A DNA stretch of 64,000 nucleotides, taken from the NCBI RefSeq assembly GCF_022484265.1, contig NZ_JAKVLR010000001.1, forward strand, positions 1,550,001 to 1,614,000. Direction: 5' to 3'. The position numbers and the translations under genes are program-made. Source of the DNA: Companilactobacillus sp. GTDB lineage: Bacteria > Bacillota > Bacilli > Lactobacillales > Lactobacillaceae. Below the pieces are notes generated by a model. The model saw only the letters and a program-made list of their open reading frames with translations, did no database searches and was not told where the DNA came from. Of the stretch, positions 1 through 9,607 are shown piece after piece (position 1 is the first letter of the stretch; each line of letters opens with the position of its first letter).

Positions 1-897
1 GAACAAATTGCCATTCAAACTTCAATCGGCCCTCACTGGGACGGTAACGAAACATGGCTAGTTACAGCTGGTGGTGCAATGTTTGCATCAATCCCTATGT
101 GGTATGCATCATTGTTCTCAGCTTATTATTACTTATTAATGTTAGTTCTAGTTTCACTTATCATTCGTGGTGTTTCATTTGAATTTACGAAACACGCCGA
201 ATCAAAATCTGGTAAGAATTTCTGGTTATGGATGTTCTTTATCGGAAGCTTATGTGCACCATTCCTACTAGTTATGATGCTCACAAGTATGATCCAAGGT
301 ATTCCTTTGAATGCTAACGGTGATGCAACTGGTTTACACTTCTTTGATGTTGTTAACTGGCTATCAATTGTCGGTGGTGTTGCAGGTGTACTTCTATCAT
401 TAGTACATGGTTTGAACTTCATTCGTTTAAGAATGGCTGGTTCATTGCCAGAACGTGCTAAAAACCTAAACAAGATTCTTTATCCTATCTTGTTTGCTGG
501 TGAAGTAGTATTCGCACTACTTGTTATTTTCCAAACAGACTTCTTTACTAAGAAATTAGTCTCATCATTGATTATTACAATCTTAATTGTTTTATTCTCA
601 TTGTTGGGTTACTATGGAGTCCTAAAGGATAGAGCAGGATGGAGCTTCGTTGGAAGCGGTTTATCATTGAGTGCAGTTATCGTACTTATCTTCAATGGTA
701 TGTTCCCACGTGTTATGATCAGTACAATTAAGGGTAACGATATTCTTCTTAAGAATGCCGCTAACTCACAATATACATTGACAGTTATGACAATTGTTGC
801 ATGTATCTTGGTACCTATCGTATTGATTTACTTCATCTGGTCATACACTCTATTCACCAAGAAAATAAATCCTAAGGATAACACGGTGAAATATTAA
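1..897 (+). CDS. cydB: Cytochrome bd ubiquinol oxidase subunit II (5' end outside window)
   Basis: Subunit II of the cytochrome bd quinol oxidase, an integral membrane protein that with CydA (expected just upstream, outside the window) oxidises quinol and reduces oxygen. The reading frame is open from base 1, so about 298 C-terminal residues are seen and roughly 40 N-terminal ones are missing. The conserved family motif GPHWDGNETW lies at about residues 11-20 of the visible part and is followed by several hydrophobic segments up to a basic C-terminal tail. The stop is 2 nt before the first ABC gene, so cydB and the transporter genes form one operon. Identification is firm; only the start is unknown. 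Confidence 0.95.
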   Translation, partial: EQIAIQTSIGPHWDGNETWLVTAGGAMFASIPMWYASLFSAYYYLLMLVLVSLIIRGVSFEFTKHAESKSGKNFWLWMFFIGSLCAPFLLVMMLTSMIQGIPLNANGDATGLHFFDVVNWLSIVGGVAGVLLSLVHGLNFIRLRMAGSLPERAKNLNKILYPILFAGEVVFALLVIFQTDFFTKKLVSSLIITILIVLFSLLGYYGVLKDRAGWSFVGSGLSLSAVIVLIFNGMFPRVMISTIKGNDILLKNAANSQYTLTVMTIVACILVPIVLIYFIWSYTLFTKKINPKDNTVKY

Positions 898-899
898 TT

Positions 900-2639
900 A
901 TGATTGATAGGCGATTATTTCGCTTACCAGGAACAAAACGACTTATGCTGATGCTTGCAGGATTAACTTTCTTGCAAGCATTTGTTATTTTATTCCAAGG
1001 TAAGTACTTAGCAGATGCATTAGTAAACTCTTGGCACATGAAACCACTACAAACTATCATTTATCCAATGACACTCTTTGCAGTGGCTTTTGTTGTGCGC
1101 CATTTATTAAACTTGTTGAACACTAAGATCGTACAAAATTACTCTGGTAATTTATCAGAAGAGATCAGATCTCAGCTATTAGATAAGGTTTATAATTCTG
1201 GCCCCCAAATGATCTCAGAACGAGGAACTGGTAATTTAGTTACCGCTTCACTTGATGGGATCGATTTAATCGAAAACTACTTCAAACTAATTTTTACCAA
1301 AATGATGAATATGTCGATCATTCCTCCTGTACTTTTGGTCTACATTTACTTCCAAAATATTGCTTCCGGAATCACTTTGACGATTATTGTGCCTTTGATC
1401 ATCTTATTTATGATCATTTTAGGTTTAGCTGCGCAATCTAAGGCTGATGAGCAATACGATCAATACACTATTTTGTCTAACCATTTTTTGGACGCCCTCA
1501 GAGGCTTGCCAACCTTGAAAATGCTAGGTTTAAGTAAGCGTTACGTTAAAAATATTTATACAGTCAGTGACGAATATCGTCGTCGGACAATGAATACTTT
1601 GCGCATCGCCATCTTATCGACATTTGCACTCGACTGGTTAACGACCTTAGGAATTGCTATTTTAGCCGTATTCTTAGGTTTAGGTTTGATCAATAATCAA
1701 CTGCCACTCTTCCCTGCCTTAGTAACTTTAATTTTGGCACCGGAATACTTTTTACCACTACGGGACTTCTCAAACGATTATCACGCAACCTTGGATGGTA
1801 AAAACGCTTTAACAAATATCTTCTCGATCTTAGACCGGAAAGATACTGAAGATACTGACAAACTTGAAAAATTAGACTGGGACGAAAATTCTAATTTTGA
1901 GATCAACAATCTCCAATTCAACTACGATGATGAAGACAAGACTGCTGATGCTAGTCTTGATATCGATCACTTGAAACTATCCGGCTTTGACAACGTTGGT
2001 GTCATTGGAAAATCTGGTTCAGGTAAATCTACTTTGATTCGAGTTATCGGTGGATTTTTGACACCTGAAAACAGCTCTGACATTTCGATCAATGGCCAAA
2101 AAGTGCCACACTTCACACAACGCAATTGGCAAAAGGAATTGACCTTCTTACCTCAGTCTCCTTACCTATTTTCTGGCACACTAGCTGACAACATTGCTTT
2201 TTACAAACCTGAAGCTAGCCAAGAAGAAATTGAAGCTGCTGCTGATAAGGCTGGTTTAAAAGAGTTCATTGACACTCTAAAAGATGGCTATCAAACACTT
2301 ATTGGTGAAGGTGGACGTGGTATTTCTGGTGGTCAGCAACAAAGAATCATGATTGCTCGTGCATTCTTAGCTGACGACCGTCATATCTTGATCTTTGATG
2401 AGCCAACAGCGCATCTGGATATTGAAACTGAATACGCTTTAAAGAAACCAATGGAACAACTGTTCAAAGACCACTTGGTTATCTTCGCTACCCATCGACT
2501 TCACTGGATCAAAGAAATGGACTATGTCATCGTTATGGATGACGGCGAAATCGTCGAACAAGGAACTCCAATTGAATTACGCTCGCATCAAGGTGCCTAT
2601 TCTGACTTGATCGAGAACATGCGAGGTGAGACACTGTGA
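900..2639 (+). CDS. cydD: Cysteine/glutathione ABC exporter subunit CydD (first subunit)
   Basis: Half-transporter of 579 residues needed for assembly of cytochrome bd; CydDC exports cysteine/glutathione in E. coli (family knowledge). Hydrophobic segments occupy about residues 15-320. The nucleotide-binding domain follows, with Walker A GKSGSGKS near 370, signature SGGQQQR near 475 and Walker B ILIFDEP near 496. It starts 2 nt after cydB and overlaps the next gene by 4 nt, so translation is coupled. Gram-positive operons are often named cydABCD by gene order, in which case this would be called cydC; the choice follows similarity to E. coli CydD and is not certain. Confidence 0.9.
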   Translation: MIDRRLFRLPGTKRLMLMLAGLTFLQAFVILFQGKYLADALVNSWHMKPLQTIIYPMTLFAVAFVVRHLLNLLNTKIVQNYSGNLSEEIRSQLLDKVYNSGPQMISERGTGNLVTASLDGIDLIENYFKLIFTKMMNMSIIPPVLLVYIYFQNIASGITLTIIVPLIILFMIILGLAAQSKADEQYDQYTILSNHFLDALRGLPTLKMLGLSKRYVKNIYTVSDEYRRRTMNTLRIAILSTFALDWLTTLGIAILAVFLGLGLINNQLPLFPALVTLILAPEYFLPLRDFSNDYHATLDGKNALTNIFSILDRKDTEDTDKLEKLDWDENSNFEINNLQFNYDDEDKTADASLDIDHLKLSGFDNVGVIGKSGSGKSTLIRVIGGFLTPENSSDISINGQKVPHFTQRNWQKELTFLPQSPYLFSGTLADNIAFYKPEASQEEIEAAADKAGLKEFIDTLKDGYQTLIGEGGRGISGGQQQRIMIARAFLADDRHILIFDEPTAHLDIETEYALKKPMEQLFKDHLVIFATHRLHWIKEMDYVIVMDDGEIVEQGTPIELRSHQGAYSDLIENMRGETL

Positions 2640-4384
2640 ACTTTTTCAAAACATTTAAAAATGATACTTGGGTAAAGCCTTATATCAAGCAATACAAAGG
2701 TGTCCTCTTATTAGTAATGGTATTGGGATTCTTCACCGTTTTCTGTGCCACAGCCTTGATGTTCACAGCTGGATACACGATCGATAAGGCCGCAACTCAT
2801 CCTTACAATATTCTTCTGATCTACGTGCCGATCGTTTTGACTCGTGGATTTGGTATTGGACGTCCGGTATTCAAATACATTGAACGTCTGACTAGTCATA
2901 ACTGGGTATTAAGAATCACCTCTGATTTAAGAACTCGTTTGTACAAGACGCTTGAAAGCGACGCCTCATTTTTTAACGAACGTCATAAAACGGGTGATAT
3001 CATGGGTCTGTTGTCTGCGGATATCAACCATTTGCAGGACTTATATCTAAGAACCGTCTTCCCAACTGTCATTGCTTATATCGTTGCGATCGTCGCTTCG
3101 ATCGGTATGGGAATTTTTAATCCATCATTTGGATTTTTCGTACTATTGCTTTGTGCAATTGAAATATTTATCGTTCCGTTAGTTTCAGTTTCCATTGAAG
3201 CTGCTCGTCGTGAACGTCAAAAGGCTTTAACAAGCGATTTGTACACACAATTGACTGATAACATCTTAGGCGTTGACGACTGGGTTATCTCTGGTCGTGA
3301 AAAAGACTTTAAAGACTTGTCCGCAAAGACATTAACTGATTTGGATAATTCCAAAGCCAAATCTAAAGCCTTTAGAAGACGTCGTGACTTCGTGTTGCAA
3401 TTCATCTTCGCAATCATTATGATCGTGATGCTGATCTTCACTAATTTACATATGACTGATAATCAAGAAATGGCGAACTTCACCGCTGCCGTTGTATTAG
3501 CTGCCTTGCAGCTTTCAGATACATTCATTCCAGTCAGTCAAGGATTTGAAGAATGGCCTCAATATCGCGATTCCATCAAACGTTTAAATACCGTTCAACC
3601 TGTTGAACAAAAACTACCTGACCAAGTTGAGCTTGCACCTGTTGACTTCAATAGCATTTCACTAGACCACGTTAGTTTCGAATACGCTAGCGATTCGCCA
3701 ATTTTGATCAATGACTTCTCGCAACATATTGCCAAGGGCGAAAAATTAGCTCTACTAGGCCCCAGTGGAATTGGTAAGACAACTATCCTTCAATTGATTT
3801 TAGGCGACCTAGTACCTCAAAAAGGCTCAATTAAGGTCAATGATTTAGATGTTCAACAAATCCAAGCTAAACGTGAAACGATTTTTTCAGTATTGAACCA
3901 AAACCCATTCCTATTTAACACTAGCGTGATGAACAACGTTCGTTTAGGTAATGAAGATAAGACTGATGCTGAAGTCAAAGAAGCCTTGGCTCGTGTTGGT
4001 TTGAAAGACTTACTTGATTCTCTGCCTGAAAAATACAATACATCCGTTGGCGAAAACGGATCTCGTTTCTCTGGTGGTGAGCAAGAACGTATCGCTTTAG
4101 CCAGAATCTTGCTTCAAGATGCTCCAGTAGTACTATTAGATGAACCTACAGTCGGACTAGATCCAATCACTGAAAACGACTTATTGGAGACCTTCTTTGA
4201 TGTCTTAAAAGATAAAACAATCATCTGGGTCACTCACCATTTGCAAGGTGTTAATCATGTTGACCACGTTGTTTTCGTTACTGATCAAGGTATTGAAATG
4301 GAAGGTTCACCTTCCGAACTATACAAGACCAATCAACATTTCAAAGATCTCTATGAAATGGATGCTGGACTTGAAACAGAATAA
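2636..4384 (+). CDS. cydC: Cysteine/glutathione ABC exporter subunit CydC (second subunit)
   Basis: Second half-transporter (582 residues) of the CydDC heterodimer. The GTG start lies in a GTGA overlap with the stop of the preceding gene. About six membrane segments precede an ATPase domain with Walker A GPSGIGKTT near residue 376, signature SGGEQER near 479 and Walker B VVLLDEPTVGLD near 498. Last gene of the cyd operon, closed by a strong hairpin terminator directly downstream. In gene-order naming this would be cydD. Confidence 0.9.
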   Translation: MNFFKTFKNDTWVKPYIKQYKGVLLLVMVLGFFTVFCATALMFTAGYTIDKAATHPYNILLIYVPIVLTRGFGIGRPVFKYIERLTSHNWVLRITSDLRTRLYKTLESDASFFNERHKTGDIMGLLSADINHLQDLYLRTVFPTVIAYIVAIVASIGMGIFNPSFGFFVLLLCAIEIFIVPLVSVSIEAARRERQKALTSDLYTQLTDNILGVDDWVISGREKDFKDLSAKTLTDLDNSKAKSKAFRRRRDFVLQFIFAIIMIVMLIFTNLHMTDNQEMANFTAAVVLAALQLSDTFIPVSQGFEEWPQYRDSIKRLNTVQPVEQKLPDQVELAPVDFNSISLDHVSFEYASDSPILINDFSQHIAKGEKLALLGPSGIGKTTILQLILGDLVPQKGSIKVNDLDVQQIQAKRETIFSVLNQNPFLFNTSVMNNVRLGNEDKTDAEVKEALARVGLKDLLDSLPEKYNTSVGENGSRFSGGEQERIALARILLQDAPVVLLDEPTVGLDPITENDLLETFFDVLKDKTIIWVTHHLQGVNHVDHVVFVTDQGIEMEGSPSELYKTNQHFKDLYEMDAGLETE

Positions 4385-4390
4385 ACTCAA

Positions 4391-4421
4391 AACTATCATC
4401 CAACTGGATGGTAGTTTTTTT
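4391..4421 (+). terminator. Rho-independent terminator of the cyd operon
   Basis: An 11-bp inverted repeat (AACTATCATCC with GGATGGTAGTT, one wobble pair) with an AACT loop, followed by a run of T. Confidence 0.85.
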
Positions 4422-4492
4422 ATTATATTTTGTAGCGTTACAGATAAATTCAACTTTTTTAAAAAATTTTCCGTGCGATAATAAATTTAAGG

Positions 4493-4523
4493 TTGCTAAT
4501 GACCTTACGTCATAATGTATAAA
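4493..4523 (+). promoter_or_regulatory. Candidate MerR-type promoter
   Basis: TTGCTA (4493-4498) and TATAAA (4518-4523) are 19 bp apart, the long spacer typical of MerR-controlled promoters. The spacer carries TGACCTTACGTCA with outer TGAC/GTCA symmetry. This fits autoregulation of the downstream regulator; assigned by eye only. Confidence 0.45.
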
Positions 4524-4542
4524 GAAGCTGGAGGTGAAGTTT

Positions 4543-5265
4543 ATGTCAGAATATACAACTGGTGCGTTGGCCAAATTAAGTGGTGTATCAGTTCGGACCT
4601 TGCAGTACTACGATCAAAAGAGTCTGCTCAGTCCTTCCAGTCGAACTGAGAACGGTCGAAGAATTTATAATGATGCAGATCTCAAGCGTTTGAAACTGAT
4701 CTTATTGCTAAAAAAATTAGGACTCAGCTTAGACGCAATCAAGGAGATCCTCGCTAGCGACAATTCCGTTAATATTTTGAATCTGATGCTAGTCGAACAG
4801 GAAAAGGCCTTAAAATTGCAGCTTGCGGGATCAAAAGAACAGCTCAAGACCATTGAGAGCATCAAACGAGATCTGCCCGACTTGGCTGCCGTACCGATCA
4901 AATCCATCGACGACATAAACGACATTATGAAAAATAAGAAGTCATTACGCAAAGTCCACATCACAATGATAGCTTGGGGAATCCCGATAGACATTATCGA
5001 GATTGGCACCTTAATCTATGCAATCAAGTCAGGCAATTGGATGCCATTTATCATCGGAATGATTGTCGCATTTATTGGTGCTGGTTGGATATCAAAGTAT
5101 TATTTCAATAATACCAACTACATCTGTCCTAACTGCAATACAGAATTCAAGCCAAAGTTCTGGACTGCCTTTTGGGCTGGCCACAACCCTCGTGCTAGAA
5201 AATTAACTTGTCCAAACTGTGGCAAAAAAGATTACTGCGTTGAAGTATTTGATTCAAAAAATTAA
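4543..5265 (+). CDS. MerR-family regulator with membrane segments and C-terminal zinc ribbon
   Basis: A 240-residue protein in three parts: an N-terminal MerR winged helix (YTTGALAKLSGVSVRTLQYY, about residues 4-23), a helical dimerisation region, then two hydrophobic segments (about 148-190) and a ribbon with two CPNC motifs (near 199 and 225) that could bind zinc. The ATG at 4543 is preferred over a GTG 9 nt upstream because GGAGGTG lies at a good distance before it. Monocistronic, between the cyd terminator and a bidirectional terminator. The membrane part suggests a membrane-bound sensor; signal and targets are unknown. MerR assignment is firm, the function is not. Confidence 0.85.
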   Translation: MSEYTTGALAKLSGVSVRTLQYYDQKSLLSPSSRTENGRRIYNDADLKRLKLILLLKKLGLSLDAIKEILASDNSVNILNLMLVEQEKALKLQLAGSKEQLKTIESIKRDLPDLAAVPIKSIDDINDIMKNKKSLRKVHITMIAWGIPIDIIEIGTLIYAIKSGNWMPFIIGMIVAFIGAGWISKYYFNNTNYICPNCNTEFKPKFWTAFWAGHNPRARKLTCPNCGKKDYCVEVFDSKN

Positions 5266-5272
5266 CCTATTA

Positions 5273-5310
5273 AAAAAGACGATATCGAAATTTCTCGATA
5301 TCGTCTTTTT
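5273..5310. terminator. Bidirectional terminator
   Basis: A 16-bp perfect inverted repeat, with A run on the left and T run on the right, between the convergent MerR gene and the phosphoesterase gene. Confidence 0.85.
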
Positions 5311-5321
5311 GCATAACACCG

Positions 5322-6206
5322 TTACACCCGACTGAATTCTTCCATCGAATCAAACGTTAAAACGAACCGTTTGATCTTATCTGGATACAGGTTGATCTCC
5401 ACGCAGCCTCTTGGGAGATCTCCATAACAGTTATAACCTGTGGTGTTGCCATAATTTAATTGGATTCCGTCCAAGCTACTGGAAAAATTGTTGTCATGAT
5501 CATGACCGGCAAAAATTGCCTTCACATTTTTCTTTCTGAGCAATGCATAAAACAATCCAGAGTTGATCTTCGGTGCACAAATATCTTCGCCGAATTCTCC
5601 AGCAGTAATATTTTTAACTGCCATTCGATACTCGGGAATTGGAATATGCATGAATCCTAAGTCAATATTCTCAATTGTGCGCGAATATGGAAGCTCCAGG
5701 AACCATTGAATCTGTTCAGGTTCAATCGCTGCATACTCGTCAATTTTGGGCCAATGAGTGTACGAACCACTGTCCCAAACGTAGATCACATGCTTCAGTT
5801 CCCCACTATCTCGGTCGTTGATTTCCAAAGTGTAGCTTTCACGATTTGAATTTAAAAAATTGTAGTGACGGTCCGCAAAAAATTCTAGTTTCTTTTCCAT
5901 TGACCGCATATCGCTTCTTTTTAAAGGTCCTTCAACATCGTGGTTACCATAAGTGATTGCAACTGGCGTCTTTAGTGAATTTAAAAAATCGTAAAATACT
6001 GATAATGACTTTTTCGCAGTAGAATTATCTTTTCCCCAGATAATATCTCCAGTTATCATGATCAGGTGAAATTTTTTTTGCGTAAATAATCGTCTCAGGG
6101 ATCGTAAAGTCTTTAGGTCTGACTCTCCGAATGGATATGATCCCAAATGAATATCCGTTAACTGACAAATCCTAAAAGGTCGTCCATCATGTACGGTTAA
6201 TTCCAT
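5322..6206 (-). CDS. Calcineurin-like metallophosphoesterase
   Basis: A 294-residue cytoplasmic phosphoesterase of the calcineurin-like (MPP) superfamily. Metal-binding blocks in order: QLTDIHLG near the N-terminus, TGDIIWG, YGNHDVEG, FMHIPIPEY and AGHDHDNNF, which match the D-x-H / G-D / GNHD / H / GHxH pattern. The start chosen is the ATG overlapping the stop of the upstream PHP gene (TAATG), preceded by GGGAGAG; a longer start at 6227 is possible. Translational coupling suggests the two phosphatases act in the same process; the substrate cannot be read from the sequence. Confidence 0.85.
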   Translation of the reverse strand: MELTVHDGRPFRICQLTDIHLGSYPFGESDLKTLRSLRRLFTQKKFHLIMITGDIIWGKDNSTAKKSLSVFYDFLNSLKTPVAITYGNHDVEGPLKRSDMRSMEKKLEFFADRHYNFLNSNRESYTLEINDRDSGELKHVIYVWDSGSYTHWPKIDEYAAIEPEQIQWFLELPYSRTIENIDLGFMHIPIPEYRMAVKNITAGEFGEDICAPKINSGLFYALLRKKNVKAIFAGHDHDNNFSSSLDGIQLNYGNTTGYNCYGDLPRGCVEINLYPDKIKRFVLTFDSMEEFSRV

Positions 6207-7090
6207 TAAACTCTCCCACATTGACATAATTTTTGTACTAAGTACTCATTAAATCCTTGGTCGATATTATTTGATTCATGCGCATCCGATCCATAGACTA
6301 ATTTGACGCCTTTATCGGCTGCCTTTTCGATGATCGAGACGTATGGCGATGACTCGCATTGACTAAATTTTGCCAAGCCAGACATATTGCAGTCCAGCAT
6401 TTCATTTCGTTTCTTGACATGTTTTAAAATTTTGTCGACTAAACGATCTGTTTCTTTATCGTGCCAAATAGTCGAAGAATTGAATTCCTTACGCCATTTT
6501 CGGTATAACGTTATATGGCCATATCTTGCTGGCTTATCCTCACAGCTCCACTTGACTGCCTCTAAAACTGTCTTGAGATATTTGTTCGCCACGCCTAGGG
6601 GTGTTTGATAATATTTCAACACTCCATCGCAAAAATCATCAAAGTTGTCATCGACAGCCCTTAAACCGCCATCCGTTGGCAAAAAATGAATTGATAAAAT
6701 TGCATCGTCGATCTCTTCGCCGAATTCTTCAAGCTTACTCTTAGTCCACTCTTGGCAGCCATCGATATAGTCAAACTCAAATCCGACCAGGATGTTAATT
6801 TGATCAGCGTATTTCTTTTTAAGGTAATGCATTTTTTGAAAATAATTAGGTAACTCTGCATACTCCATGGCTGCAGTATCGATCGCATGCTGACTACCCG
6901 AAACCATATTGTAAAACTGTGGAGGCATTGGAAAATGCTCCGTGATCGAATAGGTCTTAAATCCAGCTTTGATCGCATTTCTAATAAAATCTTCGGTATC
7001 TTCCCCAGATCCGTGCGGACAAAACTCTGTGTGAGTATGTCCGTTCCAATTTTTGCAACAAATATCCTGCAATTCACGATGCGATAACAT
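6206..7090 (-). CDS. PHP-domain phosphatase, histidinol-phosphatase family
   Basis: A 294-residue protein of the PHP (polymerase and histidinol phosphatase) metallo-hydrolase superfamily. The motifs NGHTHTEFCPHG near the N-terminus, YSITEHFPM, a central GFEFDYIDG and VYGSDAHES near the C-terminus match the HisJ/HisK type, which dephosphorylates histidinol phosphate. No other his gene is nearby; the partner is a calcineurin-type phosphoesterase coupled through TAATG, so another phosphoester substrate is possible. Start as given, with only a weak ribosome-binding site. Confidence 0.8.
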   Translation of the reverse strand: MLSHRELQDICCKNWNGHTHTEFCPHGSGEDTEDFIRNAIKAGFKTYSITEHFPMPPQFYNMVSGSQHAIDTAAMEYAELPNYFQKMHYLKKKYADQINILVGFEFDYIDGCQEWTKSKLEEFGEEIDDAILSIHFLPTDGGLRAVDDNFDDFCDGVLKYYQTPLGVANKYLKTVLEAVKWSCEDKPARYGHITLYRKWRKEFNSSTIWHDKETDRLVDKILKHVKKRNEMLDCNMSGLAKFSQCESSPYVSIIEKAADKGVKLVYGSDAHESNNIDQGFNEYLVQKLCQCGRV

Positions 7091-7568
7091 TTATCCACAC
7101 GCTCCACGATTATTTGTAGCGCCGTTACATTTTGATTTGAGGTGCTTTTGTTGTACCATTCTTTGACCTCTGCCTCTAACATAATAAATAGTTTGTTTCA
7201 TCAGTTTATGAAAATGCTGTTGGTTTTCATTCTCCTTTCATAAACCTTCCCCAAAATGAAAGATAGCAGAAACATGTATATTTATTGTATAGATATAATT
7301 TATCATCCATGAATGGTACGTACCGATAGCTTTGAATTGGCGAAAATTTATTTTTTAATACCGAAATTTATATTCACAATAATTTTGGCAAATAAAAAAC
7401 CAATATGTGACATAACTGATATTTTGTACTGCCATGCAGCATAAACGTGCGACAAAACATAGCTCCTTCCGCTTAATTTCAAAGAGGCCCTAATTCAAAA
7501 TACGAATTAGGGCCTCTTCTACATTAATGCTCGGGAGCTGACCATGTTCTGTCACACTCTCCTGTAGT
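7091..7568. other. AT-rich intergenic region with a terminator
   Basis: 478 bp between the PHP gene and the prenyl synthase gene, both on the minus strand. It should contain the promoter of the phosphatase pair, though no clear -35/-10 pair was pinned down. The only strong structure is the hairpin at 7482-7518. A minus-strand 28-codon ORF (7374-7460) begins 2 nt after AAGGAG but shows no other sign of being a gene. Confidence 0.6.
7482..7518 (-). terminator. Hairpin, probable terminator of the prenyl synthase gene
   Basis: Perfect 15-bp inverted repeat AAGAGGCCCTAATTC / GAATTAGGGCCTCTT with a 7-nt loop. It lies just beyond the prenyl synthase stop. The T tract is short, so efficiency is uncertain. 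Confidence 0.55.
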
Positions 7569-8540
7569 CTATTCAATTCGATCTAATAATTCTTCAACGA
7601 TCTTTTCAAGTGCTCGACGATTAGTTCCCCGTGGCAACTTTTTGATTCGTTTCATGGCATGGCTGCTGAATGTTCGGGCAATATCTTTGGCTTGATCCAA
7701 ATATCCTTCATCAACAACGATCCTAGCAGCTTCATTAATATCATCTGCACTCAATTCATCTTTCGACAAGACTGTGATCAGAGCTTGATTGTTATCTTGA
7801 AGTCCTAAAATGTATGGCAATGAATAAACGCCATTTCTGAGATCTTCAAAATTAGGCTTACCAGTGTCGCGACTATCGCCAAAATCTAAAACATCATCCA
7901 TGATCTGGAACGACATCCCGATCTCGTGTCCAATATTTTTGGAGCGAGCAATCAACTCGTGGTCGCCACCAGAGACAATTGCCCCCATCATCGTACTCAA
8001 ACTGAATAACTCAGCAGTTTTCCCAGCGACTTCTCTAAAATACATCTTAGCTGTTGCATGAACGTTGAAATTGATCAGCAGTTGATCTAATTCACCGATC
8101 AGGATTTTTTTCATGCTCAAGGCATTGATTAAAATATCGCTCTGCTTTGGCAAATGTCGGGAAATCGTTTCAAAATAAATCGTGAATAAATAATCCCCAG
8201 CATAAATTGCGTTTCGTTTGCCGTACTTAGTATGGATAGTTGGCTTTGACCGACGTAGAGGAGAATCATCGATAACATCGTCATGGATCAACGTTGCGAC
8301 GTGCAACAGTTCCAGCGATGCTGAAAGTGGGATCAATTCTTGGTCTGACTTCTTATCTGGACCAAATCCACTAAACAATAGGAAAAAGGCAGGCCTGAGC
8401 ATCTTACCACCTGAGGTAAGGTCTCTGATCATCTTTGCGATTGCTTCGTTACGCATGTCCACGCTATTGTGAATAAACTCGGTAGTTTTATCGAGCCGTT
8501 TCCCCATTTTTGGATAATCTTTCCAAATTGAATTTACCAT
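7569..8540 (-). CDS. Polyprenyl (heptaprenyl-type) diphosphate synthase
   Basis: A 323-residue trans-isoprenyl diphosphate synthase, which condenses isopentenyl diphosphate onto an allylic primer to make the long side chain of menaquinone. The first aspartate-rich motif LIHDDVIDD is near residue 88 and the second, QIMDDVLDFGD, near 213; the GGKMLRP block lies near 50. The ATG follows a GGGGGA ribosome-binding site. It is divergent from menA, the enzyme that uses the chain. Similar to HepT/IspB/GerCC proteins; chain length cannot be read from the sequence. Confidence 0.88.
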   Translation of the reverse strand: MVNSIWKDYPKMGKRLDKTTEFIHNSVDMRNEAIAKMIRDLTSGGKMLRPAFFLLFSGFGPDKKSDQELIPLSASLELLHVATLIHDDVIDDSPLRRSKPTIHTKYGKRNAIYAGDYLFTIYFETISRHLPKQSDILINALSMKKILIGELDQLLINFNVHATAKMYFREVAGKTAELFSLSTMMGAIVSGGDHELIARSKNIGHEIGMSFQIMDDVLDFGDSRDTGKPNFEDLRNGVYSLPYILGLQDNNQALITVLSKDELSADDINEAARIVVDEGYLDQAKDIARTFSSHAMKRIKKLPRGTNRRALEKIVEELLDRIE

Positions 8541-8632
8541 CTAATCCCCCGTTCTAGGTCTTTCCAATTCTATAAAAAGCTCTCTGCAGCAATGCTTCAA
8601 AGCAGAAACTCTATTGGTAGTCTCTGTGTTAC

Positions 8633-8662
8633 TTGTTTAGTTACTAAGAATAATTCTATAAT
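8633..8662 (+). promoter_or_regulatory. Candidate menA promoter
   Basis: TTGTTT (8633-8638) and TATAAT (8657-8662) with an 18-bp spacer, 31 bp before the menA start. Confidence 0.55.
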
Positions 8663-8692
8663 ATATGATATCAAACAAAAAGGAATGATTTT

Positions 8693-9607
8693 GTGAAACC
8701 TTCAGTATTTTTCGAACTGGTTGAGATCAAAGCTAAAACTGCCAGTGTCTTCCCGTTTCTGATGGGAACATTATACTCGTACTATCATTGGCATTCTATC
8801 AATATTTTAGACTTAGTTTTATTTTTCATCGCCATGTTCTTATTCAATATGGCTGTCGATATCAACGATAACTATTGGGACTACAAGAACGCGACTGGCG
8901 ATGAAAGTTTCCGTCGCGAGACCAACGTCATCGGCGTCAATCACTTGAATATTCACATGATTGGCTGGATCGACTTCACATTCAGTTTAATTGCCGCAAT
9001 TATTGGTTTATTCATCGTTTATCGCACCGGCTTGCCACTGCTATACATGGGACTATTCTCATTTGCCGTTGGATTTTTCTACGCCGGAGGACCTCATCCA
9101 ATCAATCGTGGACCGCTAGGAGAATTTTTTGCCGGATTCACTATGGGCTTTGTTATTTACTTGATCGCAATTTACATCAATGTTTACAACGCACCTGAAG
9201 CTATCTTGGACTTCAAATTCTATGGCGACATCTTACTTTCATCATTATTGACATGTTTTGCCATTTCCAACCTATTATTAGCAAACAACATTGCTGATGA
9301 AAAAGAAGATATTGGCCTCGGTCGCAAAACGATCGTTTATTACCTGGGAAAAGAAAATAGTCTATTCATCCTTAACTCATTGTATGTTTTAGGATACTTA
9401 GCCTTAATTTGTTCCATAATTATAGGATTGCTCCCGAAGACGATGTATTTATTACTTCTGATCACACCGATCATCTATAAAAATACCCGTCAATTCAGTC
9501 ACAATCCTATCAAAAAAGAAACATTCCCGTTGATCATCAAAAATTTGCTCTTCATTACGCTCTCAGAAGTCGTAACTTTCTTCATCGGCGTCTTGATAAA
9601 CTTCTAG
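8693..9607 (+). CDS. menA: 1,4-dihydroxy-2-naphthoate polyprenyltransferase (MenA)
   Basis: A 304-residue UbiA-superfamily membrane prenyltransferase that attaches a polyprenyl chain to 1,4-dihydroxy-2-naphthoate to give demethylmenaquinone. The first aspartate motif NDNYWDYKNA is near residue 57 and the second, NNIADEKEDIGLGRKT, near 200; about eight or nine hydrophobic segments are seen. GTG start after AGGAATG. No other men gene is in the window, so naphthoate is made from genes elsewhere or taken up. Its stop overlaps the stop of convergent ackA by a few bases, leaving no room for a terminator between them. Confidence 0.9.
   Translation: MKPSVFFELVEIKAKTASVFPFLMGTLYSYYHWHSINILDLVLFFIAMFLFNMAVDINDNYWDYKNATGDESFRRETNVIGVNHLNIHMIGWIDFTFSLIAAIIGLFIVYRTGLPLLYMGLFSFAVGFFYAGGPHPINRGPLGEFFAGFTMGFVIYLIAIYINVYNAPEAILDFKFYGDILLSSLLTCFAISNLLLANNIADEKEDIGLGRKTIVYYLGKENSLFILNSLYVLGYLALICSIIIGLLPKTMYLLLLITPIIYKNTRQFSHNPIKKETFPLIIKNLLFITLSEVVTFFIGVLINF

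Noticed and set aside
7374..7460. 28-codon minus-strand ORF after AAGGAG
   Set aside because: Spacing of only 2 nt to the start, no coding signature and no second support; probably chance.
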